A DNA stretch of 64,000 nucleotides from Cryptomeria japonica (taxonomy: Eukaryota; Streptophyta; Pinopsida; Cupressales; Cupressaceae), in NCBI RefSeq assembly GCF_030272615.1, contig NC_081405.1, positions 317,301,041-317,365,040 of the forward strand, given 5' to 3'. The position numbers and the translations under genes are program-made. The stretch's first letter is position 1; every line of letters begins with the position of its first letter. Below the pieces are notes generated by a model. That model worked only from the letters and a program-made list of their open reading frames with translations, searched no databases and was not told where the DNA came from. This document shows, piece by piece, positions 36,861 to 48,595 of this stretch.

Positions 36861-38214
36861 TTTTTTTTTAAAGAAAAACAAATTCATGTATTGGAAAACC
36901 CTAAATAAAGGGACAAAGGCTTTAAGACAATTAAAAAAGCCTTATTTATTTTTGCCTCATATTAAGGAAATTATATTTTTATATAATTTTATTAAAAGAT
37001 TTATTTATTTGAAAAAAAAAATTAATAAAAATATATTAAAATATTAAATTGGAAATATCTAAAGAAAATTGATATTTTAATTTAATATTTAATTAAAATG
37101 AATTGTTTTAATTAAATGTTAAATTAAAATTAGTTTAAGGATTAAAAGAAAAAGTATATATTTCCATGCAGGGTATGTAGGAAGGGGTTTGGTTTTAATC
37201 TAGCAACTATTTTTGGCATTAGAGGACGTGCAGCATTTCAGGGATAGAGATTTTTTTCAAGAGAGCTATATTAGCAGCAAACATGCAAAATTAAAAGAGG
37301 AGGGAATTTTTTAGTTATCAGCTATTTTTGGCATCTTGGAGTTATATTTTTAGTAGAGAAGGATTGTTTCTTTTTAGAGCTATTTTTGGCCCACAGATAT
37401 GCATATTTTTGGATAGTGAGTTTGTTTTTTAAATGGAGCTTTTTTGGGTGATATTGACGATTCTATATTTGGTAGTGGGAGTTCTTTTTCATGTAGTTGC
37501 AGTTGAAGACCTTTTTGAGCATCATTGGTTATTTTTGACATATTTTGGCATGGGTTTTTTTAGCTTTTTTGGGCAAATTCACCCAAGGCTTTTTCTCATG
37601 CAGTTTTTTCTATTAGGGTTTTTGAAGGAGATGAGCTTCATGGGTTCTATATATTCTTTCTCCTCCTTTTTTCCCCCTGGTTCTTTCTTTCTACATACAC
37701 ATTTTTGCAAAAAAGCATTGTATCTCAGCACTATAGTTTATTTTTAGTTCTATATAGCAAGATTCCTTTGATATTAAAGAGTTTCGTGAGTTTTCCTTCG
37801 TAATTGTGCATGTTCATTTTGCGGATTTGACAAGGATTTACTATGTTTTTTATTTCAGAATCCTTTGAATTTCAGTTTCTTTCATGTGAATTTATCCTCT
37901 CTTTTCATATAATCATAGGTTTTATGTTGTGTAAAAGGGATAATTGTCAATTTTGTTGTGAAACAGGTTTTCCTTCCAAGCTTATGATTTCCTTAACCTT
38001 GCTGGGAAATGTTTATGTGGTTGAAGAGTACAATTACTTTGTGTGGGTGAAGTTCTGTCATATTCTTCTGATTTTTTAGGCTATTACCATTATAATTTCG
38101 GTGTATCACGTCCTAGTTTGGTTGCACATTTTAATATTTTCTGATTATTTCTCACTCTTTTCCACATCAGTAATTTAGTTTTTAGGAGGGATTCAAGGGA
38201 AGCCACCTCATAAC
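36861..38214. other. Non-coding, possibly LTR-derived
   Basis: The AT-rich beginning resembles the style of the LTR at about 2250-2520, followed by three copies of a CTATTTTTGGC motif (about 37206-37388) and a T-rich stretch. It lies against the broken 3' end of Copia C. No gene seen. Confidence 0.3.
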
Positions 38215-38339
38215 TCAGAGATTCACCTTTACTTTGAGAAACCCATAGGCTTGAAGGTGTTTTGATGTTTCACAGGATTGCTTGGTTTCACACTTAGAAT
38301 CACAGGTGCAATCCTCTGTGACAATAGTAAAGTCATCAT

Positions 38340-39433
38340 CTTTAGAATACCATAAACCACATGCAGTTGTACCTTGCAAATATTGGAATATCCTTTTTAT
38401 TACACTTTCATGATTTTCTCTTGGATTACTTTGAAATCTTGACATAGTACTGACTACATTCATTATATCCGGTCTAGTCTAAGTTAAATATAGAAAACCA
38501 CCAATCATGGATTTATATCTTGTAGAATTTATTGAAGGGGATACATCCTTAATTAACAATTTTTCACTTGTAACAATAGGAGTACTAACCGGTTTAGAAT
38601 TTTCCATACCAAATTTCTTCAACAGTTCCCTTAGATACTTAGTTTGATAAATAAAGATGCCTTTGTCAGTCTGAGTAATCTGCAAACCTATAAAAAATCT
38701 TATTTCTCCAATCATAGACATTTCAAATTCACTTTGTATATTATCAGAAAATTCTTTCCATAATTTTTCTTCACATTTCAAAAATAATATCATCAACAAA
38801 TACTTCAATAATCAAAATATCATCATTAGTGATCTTATAATATAGGTTACTTTCAACGTTACCTTTTATAAAATCAAGCTTCAAAAGACACTTATCCAAC
38901 TTTGCACATCAAGCTCGAGGAGCCTGTTTTAGTCCATATAGGGCTTTCCTTAATCTGCAAACCATATTTTTGTCATCTATCAGTAAAAATCCATCTGGTT
39001 ACTCAATAAAGACTTCTTCTTCAAGTTCTCCATTTAGAAATCCACACTGAACATCCATCTAATAGACCTTTTAGTTCTTATAGGCTACATAAGCAAGAAA
39101 TAGTCTAATAGCTTCAATTCTAGCTACCATTGCAAAATTTTCACCATAATCAATTCCTTCATTCTGGGAATATCCTTTGCAAACCAATCTAGCCTTCTTT
39201 CTTACAATTTGTCCATCCTCATTGAATTTGTTTCTAAAAACCCATTTAGTTCCAATAACATTTTTATTTTTAGGCTGAGGAACTAAAGTCCAAGTATTGT
39301 TCTTTTCTATCTGATCTAATTTATCTTCCATAGCTTTCATCCAACATTCATCTTTACAAGCTTCAATTACTGATGGCAGTTCAACCTAAGAAATGAAACA
39401 TACCTCTTGATTTTCCAATCTTTTCCTTGTCAT
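38340..39433 (-). pseudogene. Copia RT and partial RNase H, element C
   Basis: Motifs in order: 'MTRKRLENQEVCFIS' at 39433-39385, '[20 protein letters not shown]' at 39300, '[20 protein letters not shown]' at 39175, 'MDVQCGFLNGELEEEVFIE' at 39055, 'ALYGLKQAPRA' at 38925, catalytic FVDD near 38790, 'GEIRFFIGLQITQTDKGIFI' at 38700 and 'LQGTTACGLWYSKDDDF' at 38380-38340. The sequence after that is not RNase H. Gln replaces Lys in the usual MDVK motif, and several stops are present. Confidence 0.9.
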
Positions 39434-40336
39434 AACACTGAGAGGGGGGTGTGAATCAATGTTATATCAGAATGATTAATTTTAGCCTTATTAAAAGATG
39501 CATGCACCAACCGTTATACCGGTACATACAAAATTCAAAGAAATAAAGCAACCAATAAGCCAATAACATAAATGAGAACCATAGCACATAGAATTATACG
39601 TGGAAAACCTCAAAGAGGAAAAACCATGGTTGGATTTGTGACCCACAATATCAATCCACTGGCTATATGAAGAGATATTACAAAATATGAGGGGCTTGCA
39701 CTTGCAGAAAGGCTTACAGCCTAGAGTGCATTGTTCAATCACAAAAGGAGCTTCACTGACTACATAAAATATAGAGTACAATCCAGAGAAGTGTTGAACT
39801 GCTAAGATAGCATCTTCTATGCAAGAATACAGTTTCAATTTAAGCTCTATCTTTTCTAGTCTGAAACTCTAAACCCTTTACCAGAATAACCCTTGCATAA
39901 ATTTCCTCAAATACATAATATCTCTCACATATTCCTTCCACTTACATATTCGTATGATGATCCATATCTCTGAATGATCTATCTAATTGACCTATATACC
40001 CTATACAAATTTACATTCCTTATGTCAGCTTACAAAGATATATACAATATCAAATTACATGTCAACCAGATAACATAAATGCATAAGTATCATAATCAAT
40101 TGCCAATACCGGATCCAAGAGATTTCGGCCTCCAATATCGATAACCTTTACTAAACCATGTCGGCTTGCATTGCCAGTAACCAAAGAAATCCTTCTCTCA
40201 TGCTGGTGTCGGTGCTGGTGTCGGTGAAGTACCTGTCGATACATAATTGAACCAAAACATGAAGTCAGAACACAGTACCATGTTGCCATCAATGACAACA
40301 TAGTGAAACCAACCAATTGAGTGTCAATTGCTAACA
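39434..40336 (-). repeat. 3' LTR of element D
   Basis: Matches 43649-44550 along its length and ends (+ strand) in GCTAACA. The adjoining '+ATGTCCCCCTTT' is the purine tract on the minus strand. Confidence 0.9.
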
Positions 40337-40346
40337 ATGTCCCCCT
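40337..40346 (-). promoter_or_regulatory. Polypurine tract of element D
   Basis: The minus strand reads AAGGGGGACAT directly before TGTTAGCAATTG, the 3' LTR start. The same motif type (AAAGGGGGAGAT) precedes the 3' LTR of F. Confidence 0.75.
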
Positions 40347-40578
40347 TTGGCATTGATTACAACACATGTGAAAAATGGTCAAGGTTTCATCTACCAGTTT
40401 CCTCTTGCCCTGCTCCCCCTGAGCTGAATATCCATTAATGCAAAATACTCCACATCTTCATATATATAATTCACATGTCTCCATAACTCCCCCTAATGTA
40501 TAAATCTTTTTCTATTTTTTTCACATCTATATCACTTCACCTTTGACATCAATGCCATCAAAAATTCTAAAAACAATG

Positions 40579-42204
40579 TCAAAGAAAAATAACTATACAA
40601 TAACTATCCCAAAATATATCATCTACTAACTCTGCACAAGTTTTAGGTGGGATGATAGTCACATTACCATTTTGAATTGCTAAATTGATGTCACTCTTCT
40701 TCTTCCTCTTTGCAGTACCGGCTGCAGCTAAAGGTGTTGCATGTGGTGCTTGCTGTTGTGCCGCTATTTTGAGTGGAACCTTCCTAACCAGTTGCTTCTT
40801 AGCTTCTACATTTGTTTCCTTTGTGCTTTTCCTAACAAATCTCTTTAATACCAATGGTGTGTCCTCATCAGATTCGGATTCTGCACTAACAGGCTCAATT
40901 TGTACTTTAGGATTCTTCCTCTTCCTACCTTTCTCCGGGATAGCATCAATTAATGCTTTAATGTCCCTTGAGACTTTCTCCACAAATTTTCTAGCCTTTA
41001 CTTCCTTATTCTCTCTTTTCTTTCAGTTGAGCCTTGTTTCAACCTCATGTGTTTTTCGTTGTGCAGTATCATAGGGCTTCTCTGGCTCATCAATTAGTGC
41101 ATCAATCAACATTTTTGCATAGGCATCAAGAATCTATGCATCCACCTCATAGCCCATTTTCTCAATCCAAATATTTCGGGGCTTAACTGCTTCCATAAGT
41201 TTTTCATCCTTCTTCACCATGAAGCATATGTCATTTGAATATTTTTCTACAACATGCTCAGGTACCCTTACCCTATACCTTATAGATTTTTGGAATGATT
41301 TGAAATATCCCCAAACTTTGTCATCTCTTTAACTTCCTAAAGCAGCAATTGATTGTTTCAATTGTCTCCCTATTGGGATGTCAAATTCCCACTGCCTTTT
41401 AACAAAACTGGGTGTATCATTCATGAAAAATAACATCAATAAAACTATCAAGTTTCCATATCGGAAGGTTCCCTTATTTTCACCCTTAAGCTTTCCAAGG
41501 TTTATTAACAACACATCTAGCATCCCACTGCATCGATCTAATTTCACACTCTCTCTCATCATTTTATATGTAGCTAAGATGCATGAACTGGAAATAGAAT
41601 TCAGTCGGTTTGATTGAGTTACCTTATACCCGATGATCATGATACCGAATCTGATATTCGTGTCAGTAATAGTGCTCACTCTCATAGATCTACTGTCAGA
41701 TGTCGTCTTGGTGATCTTGTTCACAAAATCATTCGAAACCTTCTTGTCTGGATGTTGCCCAACTGATTGTAAACCAGTGATTTCTTGAATGAATTCCTTG
41801 GTGATTTATTAAGGTTTGTCTAGCCATATAAATTCCCCATCTACTCTGCTCAAAACATATCTGATTATCTCATCTTCAAATTTAGGAATATCCAGAATGT
41901 TGGTAAACCCTAGGCCTTCAATGTGTTTGTATGTCGGTTTGATCTTTCTAGATTCTCCCATCATCTCACTCATATACATGCCCTTAATTTCAAAAGTTCC
42001 CAAGTCCTCAATGTGATAGTGTATACATGCCCTAACATATTCTACATAGACAACTCCCTTTGGAATGCGAGAAAATGCTCCAACCAAATCTTCCAAGGTA
42101 GCCACATGTGGATATCACTTGAAAATTGGCCTGGGGCGATCCTTGAGCTCTACTAAAGTCGGGTTTGCAACAAAAATAGGAATAGATGATGATCCCTCTT
42201 CCAT
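40579..42204 (-). pseudogene. Element D large ORF (novel family), broken
   Basis: An ATG at 42202-42204 opens 'MEEGSSSIPIFVANPTLVEL'. The same protein can be followed down to 40579 through a few stops and shifts, about 540 codons. Recognisable stretches are 'LVGAFSRIPKGVVYVEYV', 'EFIWLDKP' and 'EFIQEITGL', 'GYKVTQSNRLNS', 'LGKLKGENKGTFRYGN' and 'PRNIWIEKMGYEVD', then a basic Lys/Arg-rich tail. The middle and C-terminal motifs have clear counterparts in element F (50760-51315). I do not recognise the family. The W/L-rich 'I.EF...ITGL' segment is faintly like plant transposon-associated domains, but that is a guess. Confidence 0.7.
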
Positions 42205-42759
42205 GTTTAAAGATAAATTCCTTTGATCACTCTCAGTGAAAACCTCCAACAAATTCTTCCAGATGTCGGTGAAATTGCTCAAGAAGAAATCTGATTGCCA
42301 TGAATTGCCTTGGATCGCTCTTAGTCACTCTAAAATCTCTCTAAATGCAAAGTGATAAAAAACAAAGTGAATTTGACCTTTTAACCTCCATGAAAAACCC
42401 TAATCTTACATTGACATAAATGACTGTTGGTGAAAGATACCAAATCTCACACAAAACATATCCATGCCAGATAATCATCTCCAATATCTGGAACATCTTC
42501 CAGAACCTCTTCCTGAGGCATAGAGAGTATCTTCATAAATTTTGCCTACCCCTAAGGCATCTGCCTTAGTTACCGGATGAGCTACCCATCGGTGTAGGAG
42601 CAGCCTCCTCTATCGGATAAGTAACAAGGAAATTTTCATCTAATCATTGTTCTTTAGTCTTCCTAACCCATCTCTGAGTATGATCTTGCCAGATTTTACT
42701 AACCTTCTCTTTTCCTTTCTCATTTGATCCTCCATTACCAACTAGTGGATTTCTGCTTC

Positions 42760-43640
42760 TACAAAATTTAGCAATATCTCCAACCTCATTACATGCATAA
42801 CATGTAAAATTGTTCCTTTGAATTTCTTTCCTAAAACTGGTGAAATTGTTTGACCTGCACTAATTATCCATATGTCCAAACTTTCCACATGAATATAATT
42901 TAACATTCATTTTGCAATCTTCTATTTTATGACCATACTTATTGCATTTAGAACATTTACCGGGACCAGAATCAGGGTTCTCATTTTCTCTATTTCTACA
43001 TTGTCTATCCATGTGACCAAACCTATTGCAAACAAAATATCTACCATTAAATTTATAAGCATTAAATTGCCTTATCTAGTTGTGCTGAGCTATTCTTGAA
43101 TTTTTCTTTATACTCACTTGCAGTAGTTAAATATTCTCTCAGAAATATCATTTTTCTCTCAATCTCTTGTTCATTACTCTAGGATTGTACCAAATCAGTT
43201 CTAAACATATAATTCTCATGAACCAACCTACCACATTATTCAAATTTCTTCTTTAGGGATACAAACAGATTTTCTTCCTTTTTCTTTATGTCCTCAATCT
43301 CCTTAGACATCCTCATAGTTATAACTTGCATTTTATTTTTCATAATCATGTTCTCCAGACTCAATTTCTGGCATTGTTCCTTAAGTGCATATTTCTCTTC
43401 ATCATCCTGACTTTGCAAAAGCTCCTTCCTCCTAGCCTAAACAGATGATAGCCTCTCTTGTAGGACAATAATCAATTCCTTAGCAGAATTCAATTCATCC
43501 TATAGCTTCAAGTTCTTCAATCTTTCAGCATCATAGGCTTGAAGTACCATCTCATGTTGCTTCTCCAAATCCATATCCATGGATTGCGAATTCAAGGTCT
43601 TCCTCAAGTTGTTAAACTTCCTCTGAGGCACAAGGCTCTA
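42760..43640 (-). pseudogene. Element D gag-like region: coiled coil and four zinc knuckles
   Basis: Starting just after the primer site, one frame gives a long heptad-rich, charged region ('KEQCQKLSLENMIMKNKM', 'MSKEIEDIKKKEENLF'), about 180 residues with four or five stops. Four CCHC-type knuckles follow in another frame: 42999-43040 (FVCNRFGHMDRQC, first Cys lost), 42914-42956 (CSKCNKYGHKIEDC, intact), 42855-42899 (YSCGKFGHMDN then a stop and C) and 42761-42804 (CYACNEVGDIAKFC, His to Asp). There is no UBN2-type capsid domain. A gag made of coiled coil plus four knuckles is unlike the single-knuckle gag of the Copia elements around it. Confidence 0.75.
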
Positions 43641-43648
43641 ATACCAAT
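43635..43648 (-). promoter_or_regulatory. Primer binding site of element D
   Basis: The minus strand reads TTGGTATTAGAGCC, one change from the iMet site, one base inside the 5' LTR. Confidence 0.88.
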
Positions 43649-44550
43649 TGTTGGAATCCAATACCACTGAGAGGGGAGGGTGAATAAGTGTTATACCAGA
43701 ATGATTAATTTTACCCTTATTAAAACATGCATACACCAATTGGTATACTGGTATATACAAAATTGAAAGATGTAAAGCAACCAATAATCCAATCACGTAA
43801 ATGAGAACCATAATACACATAATTATACATGGAAAACCTCAAAGAGGAAAAACCCTCATGGGATTTGTGACCCACAATATCAATCCACTGGCCATATGAA
43901 GAGATATTACAAAATACGAGGGGCCTGCACTTGCAGGAAGGCTTATAGCCTAGAGCGCACTGCTCAATCACAAAAGGAGCCTCACTGACTACAATCCGAA
44001 GAAGTGTTCAACTACTAAGATAGCATCTCCATGCCATAATATAGTTCCGGTTTAAGATTTATTTGTTTTGGTCTAAAACCCTAAACCCTTTACCTAAATA
44101 ACCCTTACATAAATTTCCTCATACATAATCTCTCTAACATATTCCTTCTAATTACATATTCACATCATGATCCATATCTCAAAATGATCTATCTATTTGA
44201 CCTATATACCCTATACAAATTTACATGCCTTATGTTGACTTACAAAGATATATACAATATCAAATTATATGTTATCCAAATATAATAAATGCATAAGTAT
44301 AAAAATCAATTGCCAATGCTATATCCAAGAGATGTCTGCCTCCAATACCGATAACCTTTACTAAACCATGTCGACCTGCATTGGCGGGAACCAAATAAAT
44401 CCTTCTGTCATATCAGTGTCGGTGTTGGTGAAGTGTCTTTGAAGTACCTGTCAGTACACAACTGAACCAAAACATGAAGCCGAAACACAATACCATGTTT
44501 CCATCAATGACAACATAGTGAAACAACCAATTGAGTGTCAATTGCGAGCA
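43649..44550 (-). repeat. 5' LTR of element D
   Basis: 902 bases; + strand TGTTGGAATCC to GCGAGCA. It contains the hairpin CCTGCACTTGCAGG at 43924-43937 and the shared core GGGATTTGTGACCCAC. Confidence 0.9.
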
Positions 44551-45424
44551 ATTTTTGTCTCCAATGATCTGATTTTTCAGAATGATTAAGCCTTACATAC
44601 CTTGGTGTTTTTTGATTTTCAGGTTCTCTGTGCTGCTCTTCAGTTACAATTGAGTTTTCTGATGATATCGGGGTAACTATTTTAGTATTTTGTTCTGGTA
44701 GAGGTACTATTAGTTCATTTATGATCATTTCCATTGTCCGTTCACTATCATAAGATTTAACTTGGTCTTTGTACTGCTCATCTACTTTCATATTAGCACT
44801 CTCCACAATTCTCTGCAATCTTTTGTTAAAACATCTATATGCTTTTCTTTTAGTTGAATAACTAAGAAATATTCCTTCATGACATCTAGGGTCAAACTTT
44901 CCAATGGAATCATCTCTTTTGATATAACACTTACTTTCAAAAATTCTAAAATATTTAAGTAGGGGAATGACCAAACCATAATTCATAAGGGGCCTTACCG
45001 GTATCTCCTTTGATATGGACTTTGTTGAATGTATAAACTATTGTACTTGCTACTTCTCTCTAGTAGATATGAGGTAAATTATCTTCCATCATCACTCTAC
45101 TGGTTGTATCTAAAATGGTTTTGTTCTTTCTTTCCACAATGCCATTCTACTGAGGTGTCTGGGGTACAAATAATTGTCTCGTAATGCCATTTTTCTCACA
45201 ATAGTTGTTAAATTCACCACCTTGACCTAATCTTCGACACTTGATTTTCATTCATGTCTTTGTCTCAACCATAGATTTAAATATCTTTAATTTCTCAAAT
45301 GCTTCAAATTTGTCCCTTAGAAAAGAAACCCACATCATTCTAGAATAGTCATCAATAATTAACATAAAATATCTATCACCTTGAAAGCTTCTTTTATTAG
45401 CATGACCACATAGATCAGTATGAA
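44551..45424 (-). pseudogene. Copia integrase end and linker, element C
   Basis: The frame 44986-44551 reads 'FDPRCHEGIFLSYSTKRKAY', an acidic linker with 'SSENSIVTEEQHREPENQ', and 'RYVRLNHSEKSDHW', then hits the D insertion. The integrase core upstream (45425-44990) is present but frame-broken, for example the motif corresponding to 'LRRLGQGGEFN' near 45220. Confidence 0.82.
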
Positions 45425-46381
45425 TCAAATCAGGAACATCATTATATTTATTAGGTATGCTCTTGAAAGAAGTTCTGATTTGCTACCCAATTGACATTGT
45501 TTACATACTAGATTATGAGGCTTCATAATCCTATGTAAATCCCTAACTGCCTTAGTTGAACAGATCTTTACAATGCAATCAAAATTTACATGACACAATC
45601 TTCTATGCCATAGACAAATGTAATCAATATGAGTAATCAAAAATGTCTTTTCATCGGAGTTCAAATGAAAGTTTTTACCTTTTGGTTGTGTACCGGTTGT
45701 AATCTCCAAACCTGATTTGCTAATGATTTTGCACTTTCCATCCTTGAATTGTAATTGAAATCCTCTGTCTACCAACTGTCCTACACTCAAAATATTATAC
45801 TTCAGACCTTCAAAATAATAGACATTATCAGTGTTATGCTTACCATCCACTGAAATGGTTCCTCTTCCTTTGATCATGCATGCCTTGTTATTACCAAATC
45901 TGAATTGACCACCATCAAATTCTTGTAGGGTTAGAAAATTTCCTTTGTCACCTATCATATTATGAGAACATCTACAATCTATTACCCATTAATCTATGTC
46001 TTCAACTTTTGCTGCAAGGTCCTTTTCCTCTTTCTTGATATTTAGTTCTGGATCATCTTCCTTCATAGCCTAAAATAGCCAGTATTCTCCATTGTCAGAT
46101 CCACTAGCTGAATCTCTTGTCGGTTCTTCTTCTGAGTCATTAGTCACTTCTTCCTCACTAGCATAGTAGCATGATTTTGTTTTGTATTTCCTGTACTTAT
46201 GCTTGATTTGATATTTAGAGTTAGGCTTAAAAAATCTTCTTGCTCTTTCTTCCAATTTTGAATTCCTTTCAAGATATCTAGATGCAAAATTTCCTATCTT
46301 ATTACATGCAAAACATTTGAAAGGACATTTTCCTTCATACTTACTTCCTGACAGACCTCTACATATCCTTCTAGCAAATAG
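45425..46381 (-). pseudogene. Copia gag end, protease and pre-integrase, element C
   Basis: It contains 'GSKYEGKCPFKCF' and a decayed zinc knuckle CFACNKIGNFASRY (His to Asn, last Cys to Tyr) near 46275-46320; an acidic stretch 'ASEEEVTNDSEEEPTRDS'; a lost protease motif (DCRCSHNM where DSGCSHHM is usual) near 45960-45990; and 'YFEGLKYNILSVGQLVDRGF' with 'LWHRRLCHVNFDCI' of the pre-integrase region. It is cut on the right by solo LTR G within the 'ALF' motif of gag. Confidence 0.85.
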
Positions 46382-47513
46382 TGTTAGGATAACCGGTGAA
46401 CAACTAAGACAGGGGTGAATCAGTTGTTGATAGATTATATCATTAAATCCACTTAATAACCTTTAACCAGATTAAGTACCAGTAAAGAAGAAATAGATAC
46501 CAATAAGCAATAAAACTTAACAATTAAATAGATAATCAACACAATGAAATAATGCCACATGACACCATGATTTGTACGTGGAAAACCAGGAAAGGGAAAA
46601 ACCATGATGTGAAGCCTACCCACAGTCAGGTGATACTTCTGTAGAAAGTATGTGATATAATGAGGGGCCTACACATGCAGGAAGGCACACTGACTAGAGC
46701 ATACTGCTCATTACAAAAGAGTCTCACTGACTACAGAGAGGCAACAACCATCTCAAGACAAATGAACAACAACCGAATAGAGTGAATTGCTAGAGATAGC
46801 ATCTAGCATGCTAGATTACAGTTCTGGTCAAACTCAATACCGGAGGCCTTTGACCTCTTCCTTAATCCCAATTTGATTACCTATGATTGACCAAATCTCC
46901 TTCGCATATGATATTGCATTCCAAGACCATGACTACTTATTACAATGAGAACTTACATCATCTTATACCAACCCTAAGGCCTAAACCAATTAGGTCAGCC
47001 ACCTAAAAGATATTACAATAAGATCATTACATAAATCTATATTACAATGATATGTCATGTCGACTTAAGACCAAAACAATAATAACTAATCCATAGAACA
47101 TCCTGAAACATCCTGGTAACGTGTAGAGAACACATTATCATGATATCGGTCCATAACCTAGATAGGTACCAAACCTATTCTGGGTCCACCATGCCAAAGC
47201 AATGTCTTCAAGCAGTTGAAGCATGATCAAATAATATCTGCAGAATCCTAAAATCCATCTAGAAGATGCACCAACACCACTTATGCATCCTGTCAATATT
47301 TCTTAGTGAAAGCTCTACTAGTTAAACCTTAGACCAATGTTGGTAAGGGTTTACAAGAGTGTATGATAGCATCTGATTACCAAGTCAATACCAATTGACC
47401 AAAATATGCTTGAGGAGCATATAACAGATAAAATCAAACATACTCTATTGATCCAAACATGTCTGAAGTGTCCAACATATAGTCTCTTATGTTGGTAACA
47501 TTATTAGATGCAA

Positions 47514-48330
47514 TGACAGTCCCAAAGACACTAAGAAGGGGGGGGTGGTGAATCAGTGTCTAATCAGTTAATGGAATATTTAAATTTATTTATAACTTTG
47601 TAACCCAAATTAATGTACCCGTAAACAAGCAATATTGTAGTAAAGAGAAATAACAGAGATAGCATAAATGCACACCATAACACAAGATATTTTGGTGAGG
47701 AAACCTAGTGTGGTAAAAACCTCGGTGGGATTTGTGACCAACAATATTTACTCACTGACCAATATGAATAAATATTACTTACAATAGGGGTCTGCACATG
47801 CAAGCAGGCCAACAGCCTAGAGCACACTGCTCAATGAAAGAGTCTCACTGACTACAATATGGATAATTAAAGCCAAGATAGTGTACTGCTCAAAATAGCA
47901 TCTCCAATGCTTGGTTCAGTACCAATTTAAGCTCAGTTAAATATCTTAACCAAAACCTTTCACTATATTACATTCACTAGATCACCTTCCTACATATTCG
48001 CATACATACCAATAATAATCATCCTATCATTATACAAAATGGTCTATAAGGTCTCATACATATATGAGTCTTTACAATAAATCATGTTGGCTTACAAAAA
48101 ATAATTATATTACAATATAATTGAAATAAACAAAAATTTGTCTCATTTCAGCATGAGTGTCAGTATACTTCATTGTCGGTGTAATATGGATGCCAATGAA
48201 TGTGCTTGCCGGTGTCGGTGCCTGTCGGTGTATGATGTCTATGATGTCGGTGAACCTGTACAACCTGTTATCGGTTGGTTTCCATAAATGACAACATGAA
48301 CCATTCTCATTTGAGTGTAGAATACCAACA
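47514..48330 (-). repeat. 3' LTR of element F
   Basis: Matches 51345-51983 from the core 'GTGAGGAAAC' onward. It ends in AATACCAACA, followed on the minus strand by the purine tract. Confidence 0.85.
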
Positions 48331-48447
48331 ATCTCCCCCTTTGTCATTGATGGCAACAGTCATGATAGAAATCCAAAACTGGTAGAATACCAACAATCTC
48401 CCCCTCTGTCATTGATGGCAACAGTCATGATAAAAATCCAAAACTGT
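48318..48447. repeat. 65-base tandem duplication over LTR end and PPT of F
   Basis: Units 48318-48382 and 48383-48447 begin TAGAATACCAACAATC and differ at only a few bases. Each holds the last LTR bases and a CTCCCCC(T) tract, so the 3' LTR border and purine tract exist twice. Confidence 0.9.
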
Positions 48448-48595
48448 TGTCCAAAGATGAAGTCCAAAAGAAGTGTGCTCCCCTGTGCTCCCACTGAGCA
48501 AGTGATCTCCTTTGTGCATTTATTTTTCTCCATACTACTCCCCCTTTGACATCAATGGACAAGGATGTAAAAAAAAATCAAAGAATAGAAAAATG

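Larger units (their letters stand above)
39434..44550 (-). mobile_element. Element D: non-autonomous LTR retroelement without pol
   Basis: LTRs of about 0.9 kb (3': 39434-40336; 5': 43649-44550), a primer site at 43635-43648 and a purine tract at 40337-40346 define a complete element in minus orientation inside Copia C. Between the LTRs there is a coiled-coil/zinc-knuckle region (42760-43640) and a long frame of unknown family (40579-42204). No protease, integrase, RT or RNase H motif is present. The left LTR has lost about 15 terminal bases together with some target bases (roughly nine judged by related elements), so no clean target duplication is seen. The LTRs differ by about 10 percent by eye. 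Confidence 0.85.

Noticed and set aside
37433-38079. Aromatic-rich + strand frames as possible membrane protein exons
   Set aside because: T-rich DNA gives Phe/Leu codons; no start context, splice pattern or family motif.
40685-41074. 129-codon + strand frame with Ala/Ser/Phe-rich sequence
   Set aside because: Antisense to the D large ORF, whose minus-strand frame is conserved with F.
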